Shown here in pieces: positions 15,891-20,424 of a DNA stretch of 20,424 nucleotides. Location of the stretch: assembly GCA_964501265.1 (NCBI GenBank), contig CAZCSK010000038.1, positions 1 through 20,424 on the forward strand. The letters run 5' to 3'. Origin of the DNA: CAZCSK01 sp964501265. Lineage in GTDB: Bacteria > Actinomycetota > CADDZG01 > JAHWKV01. The notes beneath the pieces are model-generated. The model worked only from the letters and a program-made list of their open reading frames with translations, did no database searches and was not told where the DNA came from. The number at the start of each line of letters is the position of its first letter. Within the stretch, counting starts at the first letter, position 1. Both the position numbers and the translations under genes were made by a program.

Positions 15891-15918
15891 AGTAGAACGG
15901 GGGAAGTACAGGTCGGAA

Positions 15919-16359
15919 CTAGTGAGTGGCGAACTTCGTGGGGGAGTTTTGCACTTCTCGCAGGCGCTGCGCGACTCCCTTCAATATCTTGCGGCTTACG
16001 GTCGGAGTGGAGTCGAGCAGGCTCGCGAAGCTGCGGGCGTCCAAGACCAACAGACTCATTGGAGTCTCCGCGGTGACCGTTGCTGCCCGCGGTCCTTGGT
16101 CCAACAGGGCCATCTCTCCGAAGAAATCGCCGGCGCCTAATGTCACGATCTTCTTGTTGCGGATCGAGACTTTCGCTTTGCCGGCGGCAATTACAAAAAA
16201 CTCAACTCCGGGCCTGCCCTCTTTGGTTAGCACGTAGCCTTCATCAGTATCGATCTGGTCGGCGAGGGAGGCAACGCGTTTTAGCTCTTTGTCGGAACAG
16301 GCCGAGAATAGCCAAACCTTCTTGAGCAAATCGATCTTCTGATCCTTCGTTCGCCGCAT
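15919..16359 (-). CDS. Stand-alone cyclic-nucleotide-binding domain protein
   Basis: The 146-residue protein is a single cyclic-nucleotide-binding domain. A short helix (KIDLLKKVWLFSACSDKELKRVASL) leads into the beta-roll. The phosphate-binding cassette is FFGEMALLDQGPRAATV (79-95), with Glu82 and Arg91 in the positions that contact ribose and cyclic phosphate. No helix-turn-helix follows the domain; the protein ends about 30 residues after the cassette-associated strands, so it is unlikely to bind DNA itself. The start is ATG 16359, with a strong AAGGAGG about 6 nt upstream. It is divergent from the ATP synthase operon across a 151-bp region containing a CRP-type palindrome and convergent with the wecA-like gene across repeat copy C. 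It is probably a cAMP or other cyclic-nucleotide sensor; the partner is unknown. Confidence 0.9.
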   Translation of the reverse strand: MRRTKDQKIDLLKKVWLFSACSDKELKRVASLADQIDTDEGYVLTKEGRPGVEFFVIAAGKAKVSIRNKKIVTLGAGDFFGEMALLDQGPRAATVTAETPMSLLVLDARSFASLLDSTPTVSRKILKGVAQRLREVQNSPTKFATH

Positions 16360-16510
16360 ATCTGGCCTCCTTGGGTTTAAGGCCGGATTCTATCCATTGT
16401 TGGGGGCTGCACGTTGGTCGCGCGCTCCCATTCAGCGTTTTCAAGTAGTATGTGAAAAATTTCACAAAGTCCTTGTTTCTCGGATCATGAGCGGATAGAC
16501 GTGAGATAGG
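16360..16510. other. Divergent regulatory gap between the CNB gene and the atp operon
   Basis: At 151 bp this is the longest non-coding stretch in the window. It contains the Shine-Dalgarno of the leftward gene near its left end, the CRP-type palindrome at 16451-16466, and a TAGGAT hexamer at 16506-16511 that touches the proposed atpZ start. No RNA gene or second repeat is visible. Confidence 0.6.
16451..16466. promoter_or_regulatory. Perfect CRP-type operator TGTGA-N6-TCACA
   Basis: The 16-bp sequence TGTGAAAAATTTCACA is a perfect inverted repeat (TGTGAAA, 2-nt centre, TTTCACA) and an exact match to the TGTGA-N6-TCACA consensus of CRP regulators, including actinobacterial ones such as M. 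tuberculosis Rv3676 and Corynebacterium GlxR. It lies in the 151-bp gap between a divergent cyclic-nucleotide-binding gene and the ATP synthase operon, 45 bp before the first atp-operon start. It could serve either or both promoters. I see no convincing -35/-10 pair. The regulator is not encoded in this window. Confidence 0.7.
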
Positions 16511-16750
16511 ATGCAAAGTTCCCGTGCTATGAACCTTGGTCAAAAGAGACAGCAATCCATGATGTCTGGATTTGGGCAGGCTATGGGACTCGCGGGGGAG
16601 TTGGTTGCAACAACGGCAGTAGGGGCCGCCTTGGGTTGGCTGATAGACAAGGGGCTGCACACGAAGTTGGTTTTCTTGATGGTAGGCGCTCTTCTTGGCG
16701 GCGCCGCCGGGATAGTGAGGCTCTACAGAACATGGATGAGACCAAAGTAG
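16511..16750 (+). CDS. AtpZ/AtpI-family small membrane protein, first gene of the ATP synthase operon
   Basis: The 79-residue protein has two hydrophobic helices (about 24-42 and 50-70) separated by DKGLHTK. GELVATTAVGAALGWLIDK matches the AtpZ-type (F0F1-ATPase_gene1) pattern, in which the first helix ends in GxxLGxxxD. AtpZ and AtpI are accessory factors linked to Fo assembly and Mg/Ca handling. The start is ATG 16511; an ATG at 16529 is an alternative that would remove six residues. The gene overlaps the next one by 19 nt. A CRP-type palindrome lies 45 bp upstream of the start. Confidence 0.78.
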   Translation: MQSSRAMNLGQKRQQSMMSGFGQAMGLAGELVATTAVGAALGWLIDKGLHTKLVFLMVGALLGGAAGIVRLYRTWMRPK

Positions 16751-17169
16751 AATCAGCAGTCCCGACCCCTGACGTCGGGGGCCGGGCGGGTCGTGGGCTG
16801 CTAGGCTCGTTGCTCGCCAAGTCGTTAAGTCTTGGCGTGGTGGCCGCTCTTGTGGCGCTCGGACTAACCACCCCCTTGGGTGCGACGGGAGCTTTTGTGG
16901 GTTGTCTGGCAGCGGGATTGTACGCCGCAGGTTACCTCAGCTCCCATATTGGCTCGGTTGGCCGTGAGCGGTTCTTTGATTCGAGGATCGCGAGGTCCGC
17001 GATGCTGCGCATGGCCGCCGTGGCGGCTGCCGGCTTCGGCGCATATGCTGCCGGCCGGCATGCATTCATTGCGTATCTGTCCGCGTTTGGGCTTGCGTTC
17101 GGGATACTTGTGATTTCGGAGATTCCTCGCACAAGGCAGGCTCTAAGGGCCAGGGAGGTGATTGGATGA
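16732..17169 (+). CDS. AtpI-like four-helix membrane protein of the ATP synthase operon
   Basis: The 145-residue protein has four predicted membrane segments (about 30-46, 51-69, 89-106, 110-128) and a charged loop GRERFFDSRIARS between the second and third. This is the size and topology of AtpI-like proteins, which help assemble the c-ring. Sequence similarity to AtpI is weak by eye, so the call rests on topology and position between an AtpZ-like gene and atpB. ATG 16732 (MDETKVES) lies inside the end of the previous gene; the open frame upstream of it is a shadow. The stop overlaps atpB in an ATGA junction, implying coupled translation. Confidence 0.65.
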   Translation: MDETKVESAVPTPDVGGRAGRGLLGSLLAKSLSLGVVAALVALGLTTPLGATGAFVGCLAAGLYAAGYLSSHIGSVGRERFFDSRIARSAMLRMAAVAAAGFGAYAAGRHAFIAYLSAFGLAFGILVISEIPRTRQALRAREVIG

Positions 17170-17987
17170 CTGGTGGTTTACTTCTAGCTCAGGCGGCCGA
17201 AGAGCCGTCCCCTTTCTTGAAATTGATCAACCACCTCTCTCCGCACCACTACTCTTGGACGCCGTCGTGGGTCATCGGTGGTGTCGATCTGTCGCCTACG
17301 AATGCGGTCGTCAACATCTGGCTGGCGTCGTTTCTGTGCGTATGGGTCTTCTGGATGGCGGCCTCCAAGCCGCGACTCGTGCCCAAAGGGCTTCAGAACG
17401 CCATTGAGGTCGCGATGGATTTCGTCAAGGACAACATCGTCTATTCGGTGATGGATGCAAAGGACGGCAGAACGTGGTTCCCATTTATCGGAACAACGTT
17501 CTTCTTCGTTTTCTTCATGAACGCGGTTGGCTTGATCCCGTACATCGGATTCACGCCGACCAGCAATATCTTTGTCACCGCCGCCCTTGCGGTCGGGGTC
17601 TACTTGATGGCAATCGCTATCGGGATGGCTCGTCACGGCGTCCTGAAATTTTGGATTAAGACGTTGGTTCCTCCTGGCGTACCCAAGCCCCTGCTGCTCC
17701 TGATGGTCCCTATCGAATTGATTTCGCAACTTGCCCGGCCCTTCTCGTTGGCCGTCCGTCTGTTTGCGAACATGCTGGCCGACCATGTGATCCTCCTGAT
17801 TTTTTTGGGTTTCATATTTCTGGTCGGAGGCAGTTTCGTGTTCGGCCACATCATCGTTATCCCAGTGGCGATGGCCTTCGAAATAGTCTTCACGATGTTT
17901 GCAATGTTCGTAGCCTTCATCCAGGCGGTCATATTTTCATTTCTGTCCACGATCTACATCAATGATGCACTTCACCCGGGTCACTAG
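17166..17987 (+). CDS. atpB: ATP synthase Fo subunit a
   Basis: Subunit a forms the two proton half-channels against the c-ring in the membrane. The 273-residue product has the usual five to six hydrophobic helices. The essential arginine is Arg198 in SLAVRLFANMLADH, corresponding to Arg210 of E. coli. TFFFVFFMNAVGLIPYIGFTPTS (111-133) and the C-terminal FVAFIQAVIFSFLSTIYI are family hallmarks. ATG 17166 overlaps the AtpI-like gene by 4 nt. It is followed after 21 nt by atpE, which has its own strong Shine-Dalgarno. Confidence 0.97.
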   Translation: MTGGLLLAQAAEEPSPFLKLINHLSPHHYSWTPSWVIGGVDLSPTNAVVNIWLASFLCVWVFWMAASKPRLVPKGLQNAIEVAMDFVKDNIVYSVMDAKDGRTWFPFIGTTFFFVFFMNAVGLIPYIGFTPTSNIFVTAALAVGVYLMAIAIGMARHGVLKFWIKTLVPPGVPKPLLLLMVPIELISQLARPFSLAVRLFANMLADHVILLIFLGFIFLVGGSFVFGHIIVIPVAMAFEIVFTMFAMFVAFIQAVIFSFLSTIYINDALHPGH

Positions 17988-17995
17988 GAAATAGG

Positions 17996-18002
17996 AAAGG
18001 AG
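17996..18002 (+). promoter_or_regulatory. Strong Shine-Dalgarno fixing the TTG start of atpE
   Basis: AAAGGAG lies 6 nt before TTG 18009. No ATG or GTG is available at this distance, so the site decides the non-canonical start. The c subunit is needed in 8-17 copies per complex, which fits the strong site. Confidence 0.85.
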
Positions 18003-18008
18003 AACAAA

Positions 18009-18284
18009 TTGGATCTCGTTCTAGCTCAGGAAGGCGGCAAGGCCGTCGTAGGTTTGACGAACCAGGGGTTGGCGTTTCTCGGTGGCGGTCTCGCTATCGG
18101 TTTGGGCGCCGGCGGGGGCGCAGTCGGCATCGGTATTTTGTGGTCCAAGGGTATAGAGGGAGTTGGACGTCAGCCCGAGGCCGAGGGCACCCTTCGGAGC
18201 CTGATGATCCTTGGCTTCGCATTGGCCGAGGCGCAGGTGCTTTACGCATTCGTGGTCACGATCCTTCTGCTGTTCGTCCTTTAA
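18009..18284 (+). CDS. atpE: ATP synthase Fo subunit c
   Basis: Subunit c forms the rotating proteolipid ring. The 91-residue hairpin has helix 1 with the Gly-rich GGGLAIGLGAGGGAVGIG, the polar loop RQPEAEG (54-60) that contacts gamma/epsilon, and helix 2 with the ion-binding Glu74 in GFALAEAQVLYAFV. The residues after Glu are Ala-Gln, not the Ser-Thr pair of sodium-binding rings, so a proton ring is likely. About 15-20 residues precede helix 1, making it slightly longer than the typical 70-80 residues. Translation starts at TTG 18009, set by AAAGGAG at 17996-18002. Confidence 0.96.
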   Translation: MDLVLAQEGGKAVVGLTNQGLAFLGGGLAIGLGAGGGAVGIGILWSKGIEGVGRQPEAEGTLRSLMILGFALAEAQVLYAFVVTILLLFVL

Positions 18285-18296
18285 GGGGGGCTCGGC

Positions 18297-18821
18297 ATGA
18301 TTCTGGCTGCAGAAGGCGGGTTCAATCCGTTTAACCCCGAGACCGGTCTTTGGGTCTGGACGCTCATCGCATTTCTTGCGGTTCTCTATTTCCTGGCCAA
18401 GAAGGTCTTTCCGAAATTGCAGGAGGGGCTGGCTGATCGAGAGCAGCGCATCCGCGCGGACTTGGAACAGGCTGAGGAAACTCGCAAGGAAGCTGAGCGC
18501 TTGCTTGAGGACTACAAGGCCCGCGTCGCCCAGGCGCGCGACGAATCCAATCACATCATCGAAGAGGCTCGGCTCGCAGCGGACACCGTCCGGAAGGACT
18601 TGATCAGCCGCGCCGAAGGCGATGCCCGTCTAATCGTCGACAAGGCCCAAAAGCAGCTTGCGGGCGAGAGTGATAGGGCGCTTGCGCAACTTCAGACTCA
18701 GTTAGCACAGTGGTCGGCCGCCATCGCATCACAGATCGTGGAGAGAGAGGTCGACGCTAAGACGCATCAAGGCCTCGTTGATTCATTCATCGGCAAACTC
18801 GAGGCGGACGCCAAGAAGTGA
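18297..18821 (+). CDS. atpF: ATP synthase Fo subunit b
   Basis: Subunit b is the peripheral stalk. The 174-residue product has one N-terminal membrane helix (about 16-34, WVWTLIAFLAVLYFLAKK). A long charged, heptad-like helical region follows (QEGLADREQRIRADLEQAEE, then TRKEAERLLEDYKARVAQAR), typical of the stalk coiled coil. ATG 18297 lies 12 nt after the atpE stop, with only a G-run (18285-18290) as a possible ribosome site. The stop overlaps atpH in a GTGA junction. Confidence 0.95.
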   Translation: MILAAEGGFNPFNPETGLWVWTLIAFLAVLYFLAKKVFPKLQEGLADREQRIRADLEQAEETRKEAERLLEDYKARVAQARDESNHIIEEARLAADTVRKDLISRAEGDARLIVDKAQKQLAGESDRALAQLQTQLAQWSAAIASQIVEREVDAKTHQGLVDSFIGKLEADAKK

Positions 18822-19351
18822 AGGACGAAAAGACTCTCGGTTACGCCAAAGCCCTCTTCGAGATTGCTCGCTCGGAGGGCGAAATCACGCGCGTTGCCGA
18901 TGAGCTCTTCAGAATCGCCCGCACGCTCGATTCCCAACACGAGTTGCTGCAGGCGCTGACTGACATCGCCGTTCCTCTCGAGGGCAAGGAGAAACTTCTG
19001 ACCGATCTTTTGGGCAGTCGGGTCTCCCCGCACACTCTGAACGTGCTCAAGTTCGTCATCGGTCAGGGCCGTTCCAGACAACTCGTCGATATTTCGGACG
19101 AGCTGGCGCGACTTGCCGAGGAGGAAGCAAATCGGGAGATCGCCGATGTCAGAAGTGCTATCCCTCTCGACGAAGACCAAACCGAGCGGCTTGCCCAGGC
19201 GCTTTCGAAAGCTACCGGCAAGAACGTCAGCGTCAAAGTCATCGTCGATCCGTCGGTCATAGGCGGCATCCTCGCCCGAGTCGGGGACGTTGTCATCGAC
19301 GGTACTGTGCGTCACAAACTCGATTCACTCAAGCAGCACCTCGGTGTGTAA
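18818..19351 (+). CDS. atpH: ATP synthase F1 subunit delta
   Basis: Subunit delta links the peripheral stalk to the top of F1. The 177-residue protein shows the family pattern: N-terminal YAKALFEIARSEGEI (residues 8-22), central LLTDLLGSRVSPHTLNVLKFVI, and the C-terminal KVIVDPSVIGGILARVGDVVIDGTV segment, here interrupted only to shorten the quote, ending SLKQHLGV. The start is GTG 18818, which shares GTGA with the atpF stop. The atpA start follows 15 nt after the stop with its own Shine-Dalgarno. Confidence 0.95.
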   Translation: MKDEKTLGYAKALFEIARSEGEITRVADELFRIARTLDSQHELLQALTDIAVPLEGKEKLLTDLLGSRVSPHTLNVLKFVIGQGRSRQLVDISDELARLAEEEANREIADVRSAIPLDEDQTERLAQALSKATGKNVSVKVIVDPSVIGGILARVGDVVIDGTVRHKLDSLKQHLGV

Positions 19352-19353
19352 CT

Positions 19354-19360
19354 AAAGGAG
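19354..19360 (+). promoter_or_regulatory. Strong Shine-Dalgarno fixing the TTG start of atpA
   Basis: AAAGGAG lies 6 nt before TTG 19367. The nearby ATG at 19362 is immediately followed by AGT TGA, so it cannot be the start. The arrangement is the same as for atpE. Confidence 0.85.
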
Positions 19361-19366
19361 AATGAG

Positions 19367-20424
19367 TTGACGGATCTGACATTGAAACCTGAGGACATCA
19401 GGGAGGCGCTCGACCAACTCGTCAAAGACTTTCACCCGTCGGTCGAGACCGAGCAGGTCGGGCGAATCGTCCAAGCCGGCGACGGCATTGCCCGTATATC
19501 CGGCCTTCCTGGAACGATGGCCAACGAGATGCTCGAGTTCCCCGGTGACTTACTGGGAGTAGCCCTTAACTTAGAGGCAGATCTGGTGGGTGCCGTGATC
19601 GTTGGAGACTTCTCGGGCGTTGAGGAGGGCATGCCCGTAAAACAGACCGGTCACGTTCTCTCGGTCCCGGTGGGCGACGCTTATCTGGGCCGCGTCGTCG
19701 ATGCCTTGGGTCGCCCCATGGACGGCAAGGGCCCGCTGGATGCATCCAAGATCGATGGCACCCGCGAGCTCGAGTTGCAGGCGGCCTCAGTTATCAATCG
19801 CCAGCCAGTCACCCAGCCTCTCCAAACCGGCATCAAGGCCATCGACGGAATCATTCCGATCGGCCGGGGCCAACGAGAACTCTTGATCGGCGACCGACAA
19901 ACCGGCAAGACCGCCGTCGCCATAGACACCATCATTAACCAAAAGCAGTATTGGGGAACCGACGCGGCGATCAAGTGCATCTACGTTGCGATCGGTCAGA
20001 AGAACTCAACCGTTGGCGAAGTTCTCAAGGGTCTGCAGGAAGCAGGCGCAATGGAATACACCACGGTCGTCAACGCTCCGGCTGCTGCCCCTAGCGCCTT
20101 CAAGTACCTCGCGCCCTATTCCGGATGCTCCATCGGCCAGCACTGGATGTACAAAGGCGAGAACGTGCTGATCGTGTATGACGATTTGTCGAAGCAGGCC
20201 GACGCCTACCGGCAGATCTCACTGCTGCTGCGGCGCCCCCCCGGTCGCGAGGCATACCCCGGCGATGTCTTCTATTTACACTCGCGGCTTCTGGAGCGCT
20301 CCGCAAGACTGTCCGAAGAATTCGGCGGGGGATCGCTGACCGCGCTGCCGGTGATCGAAACGAAAGAAGGCGACATTTCGGCTTACATTCCCACCAATGT
20401 GATCTCGATCACCGACGGCCAGAT
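19367..20424 (+). CDS. atpA: ATP synthase F1 subunit alpha, 5' part (runs off the right edge)
   Basis: Alpha is the non-catalytic nucleotide-binding subunit of the F1 hexamer. From TTG 19367 the frame stays open to the window end (352 codons of an expected 500 or more). Visible features are VGRIVQAGDGIARISGLPGT (31-50), the Walker A loop GDRQTGKTAVAID (175-187), the Walker B-like VLIVYDDLSKQADAYRQIS, and RPPGREAYPGDVFYLHSRLL. The protein begins MTDLTLKPEDIREALDQLV. The start is set by AAAGGAG at 19354-19360. atpG, atpD and atpC are expected just beyond the window. Confidence 0.97.
   Translation, partial: MTDLTLKPEDIREALDQLVKDFHPSVETEQVGRIVQAGDGIARISGLPGTMANEMLEFPGDLLGVALNLEADLVGAVIVGDFSGVEEGMPVKQTGHVLSVPVGDAYLGRVVDALGRPMDGKGPLDASKIDGTRELELQAASVINRQPVTQPLQTGIKAIDGIIPIGRGQRELLIGDRQTGKTAVAIDTIINQKQYWGTDAAIKCIYVAIGQKNSTVGEVLKGLQEAGAMEYTTVVNAPAAAPSAFKYLAPYSGCSIGQHWMYKGENVLIVYDDLSKQADAYRQISLLLRRPPGREAYPGDVFYLHSRLLERSARLSEEFGGGSLTALPVIETKEGDISAYIPTNVISITDGQ

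Noticed and set aside
15889..15898. GAAGTAGAAC next to copy C also occurs within the centre of copy B (3358-3367)
   Set aside because: Ten bases at different relative positions; it could be a rearrangement trace but is not strong enough to count as a repeat.
16022..16036. GCGAAGCTGCGGGCG, similar to the right arm of the repeat
   Set aside because: It lies in the cyclic-nucleotide-binding gene, lacks the C-run and the left arm, and encodes normal family sequence.
15723..16076. Plus-strand open frame crossing copy C between the wecA-like and CNB genes
   Set aside because: It overlaps both real genes in other frames. Its repeat-derived peptide is noted as a finding, but there is no sign it is expressed.
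18285..18295. GGGGGGCTCGG just after the atpE stop, identical to the left end of repeat copy A
   Set aside because: No GTAGCAGC, no right arm and no hairpin follow. An 11-base G-rich match is likely chance, and the G-run probably serves as the atpF ribosome site.
1..20424. Insertion sequences, CRISPR arrays, tRNA/rRNA genes, prophage or toxin-antitoxin genes
   Set aside because: None could be recognised. Nearly all bases are accounted for by the listed genes, and gaps are 151 bp or shorter.

Overview
The window looks like chromosomal DNA from an uncultured or poorly studied member of the Actinomycetota, outside the classical Streptomyces/Mycobacterium groups. Base composition is moderately GC-rich. 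Several genes start with GTG or TTG. RpiB is the mycobacterial, cysteine-free type. The order rpmE - DUF1385 - prfA - prmC - tsaC - rpiB ... glyA - wecA-like - atpI/B/E/F/H/A is typical of Gram-positive, especially actinobacterial, chromosomes. The class cannot be fixed from sequence reading alone. No IS element, CRISPR array, tRNA or rRNA gene is visible, and coding density is very high.

Layout. (1) Bases 1-168 hold the 3' end of a small zinc-ribbon protein gene on +. (2) Bases 174-5394 on - form a tightly overlapping operon, read right to left: DHA2-type MFS transporter, egtA, egtB, egtD. These are ergothioneine biosynthesis genes; egtC and egtE are absent. (3) Bases 5467-13395 on + start with a translation cluster (rpmE, DUF1385 membrane protein, prfA, prmC, tsaC) and rpiB. 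Two accessory genes follow in the same overlapping arrangement: an S9-type beta-propeller/alpha-beta hydrolase and a membrane-anchored orphan substrate-binding-like protein. (4) glyA lies on - (13399-14658), divergent from a WecA/TagO-type glycosyl-1-phosphate transferase on +. (5) A stand-alone cyclic-nucleotide-binding protein lies on -, divergent from the F1Fo ATP synthase operon (atpZ-like, atpI-like, atpB, atpE, atpF, atpH, atpA), which runs off the right edge.

Most interesting signals. A dispersed imperfect palindrome of about 68 bp occurs three times, at 710-780, 3331-3398 and 15824-15890. All copies share conserved G/C-rich arms and a fixed 23-nt variable centre. Two copies sit in frame inside adjacent ergothioneine genes (egtD and egtA), in opposite orientations relative to the coding strand, and add roughly 25-30 residues to each protein. 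The third fills the gap between two convergent genes. This resembles protein-coding-tolerant palindromic elements such as the Rickettsia RPE family, and I do not recognise it as a described family. Second, a perfect CRP-type operator, TGTGA-N6-TCACA, lies at 16451-16466 between the cyclic-nucleotide-binding gene and the ATP synthase operon.

How the genes work together. The egt genes make the thiol antioxidant precursor, and the leading MFS gene is a candidate exporter or importer for that pathway. prfA and prmC are a release factor and its Gln methylase. TsaC (tRNA t6A) and L31 extend the translation theme. RpiB and GlyA feed pentose-phosphate and one-carbon metabolism. The WecA-like enzyme starts envelope polymer synthesis. 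The atp operon supplies ATP, probably under cAMP/CRP-type control.
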